A stretch of DNA of 64,000 bases from Citrobacter freundii (GTDB taxonomy: Bacteria; Bacteroidota; Bacteroidia; Chitinophagales; Chitinophagaceae), in contig QFQQ01000013.1 of assembly GCA_003243445.1 (NCBI GenBank), forward strand, positions 50,559 through 114,558, given 5' to 3'. The position numbers and the translations under genes are program-made. Shown in pieces: positions 53,191 to 63,496 of this stretch. The notes under the pieces were generated by a model. That model did not search any database. It was not told the DNA's origin and saw only the letters and a program-made list of their open reading frames with translations. How positions within the stretch are numbered: position 1 is the stretch's first letter; each line of letters starts with the position of its first letter.

Positions 53191-53565
53191 TTAATCATGG
53201 AACAAATAGGGATAATAGATAATAGAAGCACATACTATCGAAACCAGTACCATGAAGGCTGAAGCTCCCGCAGAGATGTCTTTGATAAAACCTATTTTCG
53301 GGTGATAATCAGGATGGATGAAATCGCATAATTTTTCTACCGCTGTATTTAACGCCTCCACTGCGAGTATCGCTCCGATAGCAGCTAATTGAAACATCCA
53401 TTCATAACGGTTGATACCAAAATAAAATCCTATCACAATGAAAACAGAACAAAGAAAGAACTGAGCCTTCGCAGCATCTTCGGTTGTGATTAAATACCAA
53501 GTTCCTCTTAATGTAAATACCAAGCTTTTTGCTCTGCCCTTTAAAAAACCTCCTTTACTCTTCAT
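53191..53565 (-). CDS. Diacylglycerol kinase-type membrane enzyme
   Basis: A 124-residue three-helix enzyme of the DgkA family, phosphorylating diacylglycerol or undecaprenol. The motif AVEALNTAVEKLCDFIHPDYHPKIGFIKDISAGASAF, residues about 66-102, includes the conserved EALNTAVE and KDxxAGAV-type catalytic segments. It overlaps the efflux adaptor gene by 11 bases and stops 14 bases before the LTA-synthase-like start, so the three are co-transcribed. Confidence 0.92.
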   Translation of the reverse strand: MKSKGGFLKGRAKSLVFTLRGTWYLITTEDAAKAQFFLCSVFIVIGFYFGINRYEWMFQLAAIGAILAVEALNTAVEKLCDFIHPDYHPKIGFIKDISAGASAFMVLVSIVCASIIYYPYLFHD

Positions 53566-54730
53566 CCTCCGTATTTTTTAGTTTCATTAAGAGCGTATAG
53601 GTATTTTTGGAAACGATATTTTTATCTGTAAAATCAGCATCATTTACAATCTGGACAAAACCATTTTCTTTCTCCCCTACGGTTATGGGCAGCATTTTAT
53701 AGGTTTGTCTGGCAGTTTGTACAAACACATAATCCTTTCCCTCAAAATTCACGATGCTTTCTTCCGGAACGGCATGAGCGAACGAGATTTTGGTTTCTAT
53801 TTCGGCATTCATGTACATGCCCGGCAACAGGCTTTTGTTATAGGGGTCAAAATGACAATGCACTTCCGAAATACCATCGCTGCTGATGTCTTTGCTGATA
53901 AGGATGATTTCCCCTTCATATTTTTTGCCAGGTTCTGCATTGGAATAGGCCATTAGTTTTTGCCCGATTTTCAGTTTATCTATGTCGTTTTCATAGACTT
54001 TCAAATTGAGGTGCAAATCGTTGGGATTGACTAATTCAAATAATATGTCTGCAGGATTTACATATTTCCCGATGTTCACATTTACCTTGCTCACAAAGCC
54101 ATTGATCGTGCTGTAAACCGGAATGGTTTTAGTGATTTTATTCGCATTCAGGCTATTGGGATTGATGTTGATAAGGCGTAATTGCTGTGCCAGGGCATTC
54201 ATCATAATCTGCTGGTTATTCACTTCTGCCTGTGCAGTCTGCATTACCTTATCGCTGCTGGCCTGGCTTTGGTTGAGGTCTTTTTGTCGCTGGTAATCCA
54301 GCTGAGCAAAGTGCAGTTTTGATTTGGCCTGCAAATAGTCCTGTTGCAGTTTTATATACTGCGGGTCTTCCATCACGGCAATAGTTTCCCCTTTGCGCAC
54401 ATACATTCCGGGCAGTAAGCGGGTGCTCTTCAAAAAACCGCCCAAAGGCACACTTACCGAAATCAGGTTTTGCGGCGGCACGTCAATCTTTCCGTTTAAT
54501 TTTAAAACAGTGGCAATGTTTTTTTCTGAAAGGCGTACCGTTTCAACAGCCGCATTTTTTAATTGGGCATCCGTTAATACTACGGTATTGCTTTCATTTA
54601 CAACAGCTTGTTTAACATCTTCTTTAGGCTTGTTTTGGCATTGAACCAGCAACAATATTCCCAGAACGGGAAGCAGTATTTTCAGCATGCCCCGGTTTTT
54701 ATTTTTTATATCGAATGAATACATTGTCAT
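53555..54730 (-). CDS. RND efflux periplasmic adaptor (CusB/CzcB type)
   Basis: The 391-residue membrane-fusion protein links the inner-membrane pump to the outer-membrane channel. It has a lipoprotein signal (ILLLVQC), then a barrel-sandwich lipoyl-like domain (SVPLGGFLKSTRLLPGMYVRKGETIAVMED), a helical hairpin (QQDYLQAKSKLHFAQLDYQRQKDL) and a beta-barrel domain. The second half of the sandwich is PVYSTINGFVSKVNVNIGKYV. It starts six bases after the fused pump gene. A start at the internal ATG (54,688) is possible. Confidence 0.93.
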   Translation of the reverse strand: MTMYSFDIKNKNRGMLKILLPVLGILLLVQCQNKPKEDVKQAVVNESNTVVLTDAQLKNAAVETVRLSEKNIATVLKLNGKIDVPPQNLISVSVPLGGFLKSTRLLPGMYVRKGETIAVMEDPQYIKLQQDYLQAKSKLHFAQLDYQRQKDLNQSQASSDKVMQTAQAEVNNQQIMMNALAQQLRLININPNSLNANKITKTIPVYSTINGFVSKVNVNIGKYVNPADILFELVNPNDLHLNLKVYENDIDKLKIGQKLMAYSNAEPGKKYEGEIILISKDISSDGISEVHCHFDPYNKSLLPGMYMNAEIETKISFAHAVPEESIVNFEGKDYVFVQTARQTYKMLPITVGEKENGFVQIVNDADFTDKNIVSKNTYTLLMKLKNTEDEE

Positions 54731-54736
54731 AAGAAT

Positions 54737-57700
54737 TTAATTGAGATAATTGATTTGTATAATAGTATCGTTCAGCATTTTGACAGCATCAGCGTAATTA
54801 CTTTGAATACTGATGGCTTGATTGAAGAGCATTACAAAGTCCAGGTAATTGATTTCCCCGTTGGTGAACTGCTTTTGTATTGTTTCGGTAACGACTGCCG
54901 CATTTTTTAGCCCTTCACTTTCATAATAGTTTACAATTTCCAAATTGCGCTGATAGTTTTCCGAGAGTTGTTTATACCGGTTCTGTAAATAAGCACTTGT
55001 AGCCTGCAATTGGTTTTCGGTAATACTTTCCGTGATTTTGGAAGCATTGATTCTCGCTCTTTGCGACTGTGAAAAAACAGGAATGGAAAAACCAACCTGT
55101 ACAGAATGGAATTGAGGGGAAGCGTTGTATAACTTATCATCGGCTCCGGTTCCTTTGAAACTGTTGAGATTGTAACCAATCATCAAACCGGGCAGCAACT
55201 TGGATTTTTCTACTTTAGTTTGGCTCGCTGCAATATTTTTCTGCTGTTCCAAAACCTGTATAACAGGGTTTTTGCCGGTTTCATCCACCTGTAGCGGAAT
55301 TATCTTTTCAGGGGATTCCACTTTATAGACCGTATCCGAATTTAATAACCATTGCCACTGCAACTTCGCTGTTTCTAATTCCCGCTGCACCTGTTTCAAC
55401 TGGATATTGATAGCAGCCTTTTGATTCTGTGCAGTGGTTTTTTCCAAAATATTGCTTTCTCCTTTTTGCAGGCGCAACAAAGATTTAGCATAAAAATCAG
55501 CGTATAAGGAATCTGCTTTTAGCAGCAGCCTTTCCTTTTCCTGCCAGAACAGGATGGCATAAAAAGTTTGGGTAACGGCTTTTTTTAATTCAAATTCTTT
55601 CAACGAAACATTCAGCAAACTGTATTTCCATTCCTGTGTAAACAATTCTTTCTGCATTTTATAAACCGTTGGAAATGCGATATTCTGTGAAATTCCGAAC
55701 TTGGTATCGTTGTATGCACCGTTAATCTGTCCATAATCTGCCGTAATGCTGGTCTGCGGAATATCAGCCGAAGTTTTGATGATGGCCTTGGCATAATCGG
55801 CCTTCAGTTTTTCAGTTCTTAAATTTTGATTATTTTGAACAGCCAATGCAATAGCCCTGTCTAATGTGATTTTTTCCTGTGCTTTAACAGAACCCATTCC
55901 CATTAAAGAAATCCCTGAAACGATCAATAATGTGATTGCTTTTTTCTTGAATAGATTCATTGTAAAACCTTTTTCAAATGCGATGAACAATAAAGGAAGA
56001 ACGAATAATGTGAGCAAAGTAGCCCCCATCAGTCCACCAATAACTACCGTTGCCAGCGGACGCTGCACCTCTGCACCTGCACCATTGCTCAGCGCCATTG
56101 GAATAAAACCCAATGAAGCCACAAATGCGGTCATCAGCACGGGGCGTAAACGGGATTCTGTTCCGTCCACCACGATGCGGACAATGTTTTTGATTCCTGA
56201 TTTTTTTAAACGGTTGAATTCGGCGACCAAAACAATTCCATTTAAAACAGCCACGCCGAACAGTGCAATGAAACCTATACCGGCACTTATGCTAAAAGGC
56301 ATTCCCCGAAGTGCTAAAAAGAAAATTCCGCCAATGGTGGATAATGGGATTGCGGTATAAATCAATAAACTTTCCTTCACTGATTTAAAAGCAAAAAATA
56401 AGAGAATGAATATCAAAGCCAATGAAATAGGCACCGCAACCATCAAACGGCTTTTTGCCTGGTTCAGATTCTCGAACGAACCGCCATAAGTAATAGAATA
56501 CCCGGCCGGAAGCTTGATTTGCGCATTCACTTTGGCTTGCAATTCCTGAACAATACTTTGCACATCCCGGCCTTTTATATTGAAGCCGACAATAATCCTG
56601 CGTTGTGTATTCTCCCGCTGAATTTGATTGGGGCCATCTTTTATCTTCACATCTGCCAACTGTGAAAGAGGAATCTGATTACCGGATGGTGTTGGAATCA
56701 ATAAATTCTGTACGTCTTCCAGATTCTTCCGCACGTCGGCATTTAGTTTTACAACCATATCAAAACGTTTTTCCCCTTCGAAAACCAAACCGGTGCTTTG
56801 TCCGGCAAATGCCGTATTGACCACCTTGTTGATGCCGGCTACAGACAAATGGTATTGGGCAATCATTGGGCGGTTATAGGTAATAATAACCTGGGGCATT
56901 CCGGTTATAGGTTCTATATAAAGGTTTTGTACGCCATCCACCGTATTGATTATTTTCCCTAATTTGTCAGCCGTCGCTGCCAGGGAATCCAAATCATCCC
57001 CAAAAATTTTCAGGACCACATCCTGTCTTGCACCCGTCATCAGTTCATTGAACCGCATATTTACGGGATATTGAAAACCTGCTGTAATTCCCGGTACATC
57101 TTCCAAGGCCTTGCTCATTTTCTCCGATAGTTCCGGAAAAGTTTTGGCAGATGTCCATTCGCTTTTGTCTTTCAGAATCACCATCATATCGCTGGCATCC
57201 ATCGGCATCGGGTCTGTGGGTACCTCGCCGCTACCTATTTTGGTTACTACTTTTATCACTTCAGGAAAGCGTGTTTTTAGGATATGGGCGGCCTTTTGGG
57301 TACTTGCAATGGTCGTATTAAGGTTACTTCCCGTTAAGACCCTGGTATCCACTGCAAAATCGCCTTCTTCCAAAGAGGGGATAAACTCGCCTCCCAATCT
57401 CGACATCACGAAAATGGCCGCAATAAATAAAACTGAAACCACGGCGATAATGCGTTTGGGCATGCGGATGGCTTTTAACAAAAATTTTTGGTAGAAGGCT
57501 TCTACACGACGCATAACCCTATCTGAAAGATTGTGCTTATGGCTGATTTTCCTGCTCAGTACCCAGGAACTCATCATTGGGATATAGGTAAGCGATAATA
57601 AAAATGCGCCCAATAAAGCAAAGGCTACGGTCTGTGCCATCGGTCGGAACATTTTGCCTTCTATACCTTGCAAACTTAGGATGGGAAGGTAAACGATCAG

Positions 57701-59077
57701 AATGATGATCTGCCCGAATACAGCACTGTTCATCATTTTCCCCGCAGAACCAATTACCGTATTATTCATTTCCTTTTTGGATAAATTGGTCATTTGCTGA
57801 AATCTGGCGTTATGCGACAGTTGGTGCATCACCGATTCTACAATGATGACGGCACCGTCTATAATCAGCCCGAAATCCAAGGCTCCAAGGCTCATCAGGT
57901 TGCCGCTTACCCCAAACAAATTCATCATACAGATGGCAAAAAGCATGGCCAGCGGAATAACCGATGCTACCAGTAACCCCGCCCTGAAATTCCCAAGGAA
58001 CAGAACCAAAACGAGCACTACAATCAGTGCGCCTTCCATCAGGTTTTTTTCTACTGTACTGATGGCATTATTGACCATTTTGGTACGGTCCAGGAAAGGC
58101 TCAATGACTACGCCTTCGGGCAGGGTTTTCTGTATTTGGGCTACTTTAGCTTTTACATTCTTGATGACTTCGCTGCTGTTTGCACCTTTCAGCATCATCA
58201 CTACGGCACCCGAAACTTCGCCCTGGTCGTTGTAAGTCATAGCCCCATAACGAGTGGCATAACCCATTTTCACGTTTGCCACATCACGGATAAACAAAGG
58301 TGTTTCGTTGTTTTTATTTGCAATGGAAATATTGCCGATATCTTCCAGGCTGCCTATCAGGCCTTCGCTGCGGACATATAAAACGGTAGGCCCTTTTTCG
58401 ATATATGCACCACCGGTATTTTGATTGTTTTCTTCCAAAGCCGAAAAAATATCGTTGATGCTAATCCCGTAGGCATTGAGTTTGTCAGGATTTACTGCAA
58501 TTTCATATTGCTTGAGTTTGCCACCGAAACTACTCACTTCAGCAACCCCCTTTACGCTTAATAACTGCCTGCGCACAATCCAGTCCTGAATGGTACGCAG
58601 TTCGGCGATGTCATATTTTTGTTCGTAACCTTTTTTGGGGCGGACTACATATTGATATATTTCGCCCAAGCCGGTAGAAATTGGTCCTAATGCCGGTGTG
58701 CCGATCCCTTGGGGGATTTGACTTTGCACTTGCTGCAAACGTTCAGCCACCTGTTGTCTTGCCCAATAAACATCTATATCATCATCAAAAACAATGGTAA
58801 CGAGCGAGAGTCCAAAACGGGAAAAGCTGCGTATTTCTTTGGTGCCGGAAATGTTGCCCGTTGCTTGTTCTATGGGGAAGGTAACCAGGCGTTCAATATC
58901 CGTCGCACCAAAAGAAGGTGCTATCGTAATAACCTGTACCTGGTTGTTGGTGATGTCAGGCACAGCATCAATTGGTAATTTCGTGGTTTGGTAGGTGCCA
59001 ATTCCAATGAGCGCAATGACCAAAAGCCCTATGATGAGTTTATTCCTTACGGAAAACTCAATGATTTTAGTAAGCAT
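54737..59077 (-). CDS. CzcA-type heavy-metal RND pump fused to its TolC-like channel
   Basis: A 1446-residue fusion. Residues 1-1039 form a complete HME-RND proton/metal antiporter with twelve helices; DFGLIIDGAVIIVE (401-414) carries the proton-relay Asp/Glu of the CzcA branch rather than the CusA copper branch. Residues 1040-1446 form an outer-membrane efflux protein of the TolC/CzcC type. The second part begins MNLFKKKAITLLIVSGISLM...VKAQ, which looks like a complete signal peptide, at Met1040 (base 55,960). This suggests a former separate gene joined in frame, with possible cleavage by signal peptidase. Likely substrates are Co, Zn, Cd or Ni. Order with the adaptor fits a tripartite efflux operon. 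Confidence 0.95.
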   Translation of the reverse strand: MLTKIIEFSVRNKLIIGLLVIALIGIGTYQTTKLPIDAVPDITNNQVQVITIAPSFGATDIERLVTFPIEQATGNISGTKEIRSFSRFGLSLVTIVFDDDIDVYWARQQVAERLQQVQSQIPQGIGTPALGPISTGLGEIYQYVVRPKKGYEQKYDIAELRTIQDWIVRRQLLSVKGVAEVSSFGGKLKQYEIAVNPDKLNAYGISINDIFSALEENNQNTGGAYIEKGPTVLYVRSEGLIGSLEDIGNISIANKNNETPLFIRDVANVKMGYATRYGAMTYNDQGEVSGAVVMMLKGANSSEVIKNVKAKVAQIQKTLPEGVVIEPFLDRTKMVNNAISTVEKNLMEGALIVVLVLVLFLGNFRAGLLVASVIPLAMLFAICMMNLFGVSGNLMSLGALDFGLIIDGAVIIVESVMHQLSHNARFQQMTNLSKKEMNNTVIGSAGKMMNSAVFGQIIILIVYLPILSLQGIEGKMFRPMAQTVAFALLGAFLLSLTYIPMMSSWVLSRKISHKHNLSDRVMRRVEAFYQKFLLKAIRMPKRIIAVVSVLFIAAIFVMSRLGGEFIPSLEEGDFAVDTRVLTGSNLNTTIASTQKAAHILKTRFPEVIKVVTKIGSGEVPTDPMPMDASDMMVILKDKSEWTSAKTFPELSEKMSKALEDVPGITAGFQYPVNMRFNELMTGARQDVVLKIFGDDLDSLAATADKLGKIINTVDGVQNLYIEPITGMPQVIITYNRPMIAQYHLSVAGINKVVNTAFAGQSTGLVFEGEKRFDMVVKLNADVRKNLEDVQNLLIPTPSGNQIPLSQLADVKIKDGPNQIQRENTQRRIIVGFNIKGRDVQSIVQELQAKVNAQIKLPAGYSITYGGSFENLNQAKSRLMVAVPISLALIFILLFFAFKSVKESLLIYTAIPLSTIGGIFFLALRGMPFSISAGIGFIALFGVAVLNGIVLVAEFNRLKKSGIKNIVRIVVDGTESRLRPVLMTAFVASLGFIPMALSNGAGAEVQRPLATVVIGGLMGATLLTLFVLPLLFIAFEKGFTMNLFKKKAITLLIVSGISLMGMGSVKAQEKITLDRAIALAVQNNQNLRTEKLKADYAKAIIKTSADIPQTSITADYGQINGAYNDTKFGISQNIAFPTVYKMQKELFTQEWKYSLLNVSLKEFELKKAVTQTFYAILFWQEKERLLLKADSLYADFYAKSLLRLQKGESNILEKTTAQNQKAAINIQLKQVQRELETAKLQWQWLLNSDTVYKVESPEKIIPLQVDETGKNPVIQVLEQQKNIAASQTKVEKSKLLPGLMIGYNLNSFKGTGADDKLYNASPQFHSVQVGFSIPVFSQSQRARINASKITESITENQLQATSAYLQNRYKQLSENYQRNLEIVNYYESEGLKNAAVVTETIQKQFTNGEINYLDFVMLFNQAISIQSNYADAVKMLNDTIIQINYLN

Positions 59078-59551
59078 AGTTTTACTTGTTAATCAAATTA
59101 TTATTCAATACAATTACAAATAGATACAGCAGTATTTATCGTAAATAAAATAACAGGATTAACCAATTGACAACCACATTCCATGAAGCCCCGGTTTTAT
59201 GGAGACAGAAATGAACAATAATGATATAACACTTTCATGTAGGAGATCAGTGCATAACAAAATCGCACCTCAACAATTTTTCAGGCAGACTATACAGAAT
59301 ACCCTAAAAATTGAGTTGAAGATGAAATTCTATACAATCATGCCATAAGAAAAGTCCATGAATAGGCACACAAATAACAATGAGGCAATGTTTTTTTTAA
59401 CTTTGGAGGAAATCGAAAAAGAAATAAAATCTTTTTCCCCAAAGTATAACACAAACCTGCATTCAATAGAATGTGTTAATACTGCATAGCAAACCTTCCT
59501 TTATGCAAAGTGCAAAAAGAATTTACGAAAAGTCAATTGGTTAAAAAAGAA
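59078..59551. other. 474-base region upstream of the RND operon
   Basis: No gene is seen. It is AT-rich and must hold the efflux operon promoter unless transcription comes from the small gene upstream. Near 59,399-59,445 an inverted repeat pairs ACTTTGG...AAAAAGA with TCTTTTT...CAAAGT. No two-component or MerR regulator gene is near. Confidence 0.5.
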
Positions 59552-59947
59552 TTAACAAGATCTTGGAGGCTGCCAAATAGAAGAAAGAAACTGGTTGGAG
59601 ATAAATGCATCGTCAAAAGAAACTACCTTAGACGATTCTCGTATGTCAATTTTATGAATTGATTCAAAAAAAAGCGGTTGGGGATATACGAAGCAAAAGC
59701 TTAATACGTCTCCGTGCATAATGAAAGGTAGTTTTTGATCCTGATCATAGTCATCATCGTGAGGATGATTTTCAAGGTGGTTGCCTTCGTAGTGAAGTAC
59801 CAGAAACTCCATGACGGAAATTTGAGGATTTTTTTCTTTATGCTCGAAATAATGCTCTACCAGCATAGGAAACTTCAACAACTGACCTAACTCTGTTGTT
59901 GAAATAAGATATGTAGATAGAAAAAATATTGCGAGCACTTTTTTCAT
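59552..59947 (-). CDS. Small exported His/Asp-rich protein ahead of the efflux operon
   Basis: A 131-residue product with an N-terminal hydrophobic segment (MKKVLAIFFLSTYLIS). The middle has VEHYFEHKEK and HLENHPHDDDYDQDQ, candidate metal-binding clusters, and the protein ends SIWQPPRSC. Such small proteins are commonly seen just upstream of RND metal-efflux operons in Bacteroidota, in my recollection. I know no assigned function. A periplasmic metal-binding role is suggested by composition and position. The ATG at 59,947 is preferred to 59,995 because the signal follows directly. Confidence 0.75.
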   Translation of the reverse strand: MKKVLAIFFLSTYLISTTELGQLLKFPMLVEHYFEHKEKNPQISVMEFLVLHYEGNHLENHPHDDDYDQDQKLPFIMHGDVLSFCFVYPQPLFFESIHKIDIRESSKVVSFDDAFISNQFLSSIWQPPRSC

Positions 59948-60067
59948 ACTCACAAAGTTACTGAAAACTACATTTAATCCCAAATTTAATCCCACATTTC
60001 ACCGTAATTTATACTGTATCCAGATAAACTGTTGCAGAATTTAGATATTCAGACACTTTTTTATTAC

Positions 60068-62065
60068 TTACCGTGAAAGCAAATGCAGTAAGTTTGGATC
60101 ATTCTTGATACGCTCCATTTCGCTTTCAATAATATTTACAATATCTATTTTTATCTGACGGTAATTGCTTTCGATTTCCTGTTTCATTTTATCCTCTCCG
60201 TGTTCATCAACAAAGGATAGGATTTCCGGTATCTTCTGATATACCTTAGTTTCTGCGGCAACTTTTTCATTGTCCACGACAATTTCAGCGTGAAATATCT
60301 TTTGCTCGATACGTTCATCGAAGTTGTCCGATACGGAACCGACAAACATACCCTGTGTGAGCGTTGAAATTTTGGAAGCCGGAATAAGACTGTCTAACTG
60401 TGTGGAAATAGAGGTAGATTTATCGTTGCGGTTAATCGTCATACTTTGGCGTTTCTGCAATACTTTTCCGAAGCGTTCCGAAAGGCTCTTTGCCGTTTCT
60501 CCAACCACCTGACCACTGAAAATATTACCTACTGTATTCTGTATTACCTTGCTCTCTTTGTCGCCATAATCCCTTGTTAATTGCGAAAAATCCTGAAATC
60601 CTAAACATACTGCCACCTTATTACTTCTGGCAGTTGCGATAAGGTTATCGAGTCCCCTGAAGTAAATCGTGGGCAACTCATCTATGATTACTGAACTCTT
60701 TAACTGTCCTTTCTTGTTAATGAGTTTTACAATTCTTGAATTGTACAAACCCAATGCTGCGGAATAAATATTCTGACGGTCAGGGTTGTTACCTACACAA
60801 AGTATTTTCGGTTCTTGTGGGTTGTTGATATCCAATGAAAAATCATCCCCTGTCATTACCCAATACAGTTGCGGGCTAATCATTCTTGACAAAGGAATTT
60901 TTGCCGATGCAATCTGTCCCTGTAATTGGTCTTGTGCACCGCCTTGCCAAGCATCCATAAACGGCGATAAGTAGTTTTCCAAATCGGGATAGGAAGTTAA
61001 AATCGTGAATACGTCCGAATATTTTTTATTCAGCAATTCAATAGCGTGTGGGAAAGTACAATACTTACCGTCCTCATAGATTTTCAGATACCATATAATT
61101 GCTGCCAATAGGATAATTGGGCTTTCCACGAAAAAATCCCCTTGCTTCTGTATCCACGACCTGTTAAGGTTAAGCATTATGGTATAAGCTGCTTCGTAAG
61201 CATCGGAAATGTCCGTCATAAAATCGGGATTGAGTGGATTACACCTATGGCTCTTGCGTGGGTCGTCAAAGTTGATAACGTAGAATTTAGGCTGTACTTT
61301 GTACTTATCCCTGTGCTTTAATAAATGGTTGTATGCAATGGTTGAAAGGTCGTCAAACTTGAAATCGTAGATATACATACTAAAGCCTTTCTCAATCTGC
61401 TGCTTGATATAATTGTTTACGATTGCATACGATTTTCCTGACCCCGGAGTACCCAACACAATTGAGGCTCGAAAAGGATTGACTATGTTAATCCAGCCAT
61501 TGTTCCATTTGCCTTTGTAATAAAACTTCGTGGGAAGATTGACAGAATATTCGTTTTCCATCAGCGTTGTTTCCTGCTGAAAGCTCTCGTTCTCATTATT
61601 GAAAACATCATCCATCAGATTGGTACGAAGCAGTCGACTCATCCATACACCTGCCATCAACAAGGCGATATAACCTAACGAGATAGTAAGGATATAAAGA
61701 AATGTGCCTATTACCGGAGATAGTTTTAACAATGGTGTGTTCAGAAAGAACAGCACAAAACCAACTCCTAAAGCCACGTAAATTTTAGACCAGGTTATTT
61801 TTTCATTTTTTACACCTTTGGTTCCCAGACAGCTCAAAGCCAGCAATACCAAAGCAAATACTTTGGTATATAAAGTGTGCGAAAACAGCCCGGCAGTACG
61901 CTGAAAATTGCTTAATATCTTGTTGATTACTTCCAGTGTCCAGCCACGTTCCATAAAGAAACCGTAGCAAAACCAATAAAGGTGCATCAGTACCAATAGA
62001 ATACTTACTGCCCTCATAAAAGCCATTATCTTGGCAAGTCCTCTTAAATCGTCTTCTCCCTGCAT
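60068..62065 (-). CDS. Type IV coupling protein, TraG/MobC-type
   Basis: A 665-residue ATPase that docks the relaxase-DNA complex to the conjugation channel. Four or five N-terminal membrane helices precede the motor domain. Walker A is GTPGSGKS at residues 205-212 (VLGTPGSGKSYAIVNNYI) and Walker B is VIIDELPTI near 463. ATARSNKVAVCLGFQDFSQL near 490 is typical of VirD4/TraG proteins. It lies downstream of the relaxase gene with a 101-base gap. In Bacteroidota ICEs this gene is often called mobC or mocC. Confidence 0.93.
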   Translation of the reverse strand: MQGEDDLRGLAKIMAFMRAVSILLVLMHLYWFCYGFFMERGWTLEVINKILSNFQRTAGLFSHTLYTKVFALVLLALSCLGTKGVKNEKITWSKIYVALGVGFVLFFLNTPLLKLSPVIGTFLYILTISLGYIALLMAGVWMSRLLRTNLMDDVFNNENESFQQETTLMENEYSVNLPTKFYYKGKWNNGWINIVNPFRASIVLGTPGSGKSYAIVNNYIKQQIEKGFSMYIYDFKFDDLSTIAYNHLLKHRDKYKVQPKFYVINFDDPRKSHRCNPLNPDFMTDISDAYEAAYTIMLNLNRSWIQKQGDFFVESPIILLAAIIWYLKIYEDGKYCTFPHAIELLNKKYSDVFTILTSYPDLENYLSPFMDAWQGGAQDQLQGQIASAKIPLSRMISPQLYWVMTGDDFSLDINNPQEPKILCVGNNPDRQNIYSAALGLYNSRIVKLINKKGQLKSSVIIDELPTIYFRGLDNLIATARSNKVAVCLGFQDFSQLTRDYGDKESKVIQNTVGNIFSGQVVGETAKSLSERFGKVLQKRQSMTINRNDKSTSISTQLDSLIPASKISTLTQGMFVGSVSDNFDERIEQKIFHAEIVVDNEKVAAETKVYQKIPEILSFVDEHGEDKMKQEIESNYRQIKIDIVNIIESEMERIKNDPNLLHLLSR

Positions 62066-62166
62066 TATTTTAAGTTTTAATGTTCGGGCGTGAATTTATA
62101 GGCTCTACATAGTGGCTATAAGAATTTGGCAGTCATTGGCTTTGAGTGGCGGTATTTGGCTGAATA

Positions 62167-63456
62167 CTACTGCTGACCTCTTTTGCGTTTACGTTTCTTC
62201 TTCATTTTGTTGGCAAAGCCCTGTTCCTCGTAGTCTTCTCCCTGTGCTTCAGGTATAAGCAAACCTCCAAAGGCTTCAATCAAACGGTCTTCGTGTTTTT
62301 CAGTAGTTAAGAAATCGAACAAATGATGTGGTTCTTCCGCAGGAAGATCCGCATCATTTGATGGGGATGTTTTTGGCAGTTGTACAGTTGGTTCTTTAAT
62401 ATCCGGTTTGATGTTGTTGTTCCAATAATCATTAAAGGTATTGGCGGAAAGTTCCTTGCTTAAACGTGAACCGTTCCATACGCTTTTAGAATTGTGGTCT
62501 ATAAAGGTCATTCCGTAAATACGTCCCGTGTCATTTCTACGCACCACAACATTAATCCCTTGTTCCCCTAATTGTTTTTTAAAAGCCTGTTCATTGTTTG
62601 TGGATTGCAGGGCAATAGTAACGGCTGATTTTAAGGTCTGTTTAGCTGGGGTATCTTTCAGTGTTGTTTTGCATTTCGCAAAATGCAGTTCCAAAGCCGG
62701 AAGCCCTGCGTTCTTTCCGAAAAGCGAAGCCTTAAACGGATGTCCGGCTCTTTCGCCTTTCTCATTCAATGGAATGTACAATAAACCCTGCTGTGCCTTT
62801 CCGTGTAATTCTCCCTCCACTTTCTCGGTAGTAATATTGAACAGGGATAGCAAAGCATTGTATTCTCCCAAAGTTTGGTATTGATAATAGTTCGGCAAGT
62901 GGCGAATGACCGAAGCAATCTGACTTTTTATATCACTTGCCCGATAATCCACCGGACGAAAAACCTTATCATTGTGATTATGTTCTTTGTCCGTTGCGGG
63001 TATCAGACCGTGTTTTCTTTCCAGTTCACGGCATACATTCATAGACCGCATTTTCTCAAAACTATCCGAAATTTTCACGCCCTGTTCGTCCACGCAGACC
63101 GATACGATATGGATATGGCTACGGTCAATATCGGTATGTTTGAAGACCACAAAAGGCTGTTCGCCGTAACCCATTTCCCGCATATATTCTTGTGCCATTT
63201 CCCTATACTTGTAATCGCTAACTTTATCTTTCGGGTCGGGATTGAGCGAAATATGCAAGGTGTGATATTGCGTATTGCGATTTGCGATAAGGTACGGCTC
63301 AAAAGATTGGGTTAATTGAGAAACGGTATATGCTCCGCTTGGCGTTTCAATTATCTTATTGGTAAACAGAATTTGTCCGTTTTCCTTTTTCACTTTCAGA
63401 TTATTATATGCCAACGCACCGTACAAATTTTCGCTTCTTCCGATTTTTGCTATCAT
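62167..63456 (-). CDS. Relaxase, MobB type (MOB family HUH/His-triad)
   Basis: The 429-residue nicking enzyme starts transfer at oriT. N-terminal motif I region IGRSENLYGALAYNNLKV has the candidate catalytic Tyr residues (Tyr12, Tyr17). Motif with His65 and His68 (QYHTLHISLNP) and the metal-binding triad His107/His114/His116 (FKHTDIDRSHIHIVSV) are as in Bacteroidota mobilization relaxases. The C-terminal half is helical and basic, ending KMKKKRKRKRG. A 12-bp hairpin lies just upstream (63,497-63,540). Confidence 0.93.
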   Translation of the reverse strand: MIAKIGRSENLYGALAYNNLKVKKENGQILFTNKIIETPSGAYTVSQLTQSFEPYLIANRNTQYHTLHISLNPDPKDKVSDYKYREMAQEYMREMGYGEQPFVVFKHTDIDRSHIHIVSVCVDEQGVKISDSFEKMRSMNVCRELERKHGLIPATDKEHNHNDKVFRPVDYRASDIKSQIASVIRHLPNYYQYQTLGEYNALLSLFNITTEKVEGELHGKAQQGLLYIPLNEKGERAGHPFKASLFGKNAGLPALELHFAKCKTTLKDTPAKQTLKSAVTIALQSTNNEQAFKKQLGEQGINVVVRRNDTGRIYGMTFIDHNSKSVWNGSRLSKELSANTFNDYWNNNIKPDIKEPTVQLPKTSPSNDADLPAEEPHHLFDFLTTEKHEDRLIEAFGGLLIPEAQGEDYEEQGFANKMKKKRKRKRGQQ

Positions 63457-63496
63457 TTTTCATTGATTTTTTTATTTTCTTAATGGTAATGAAGCG

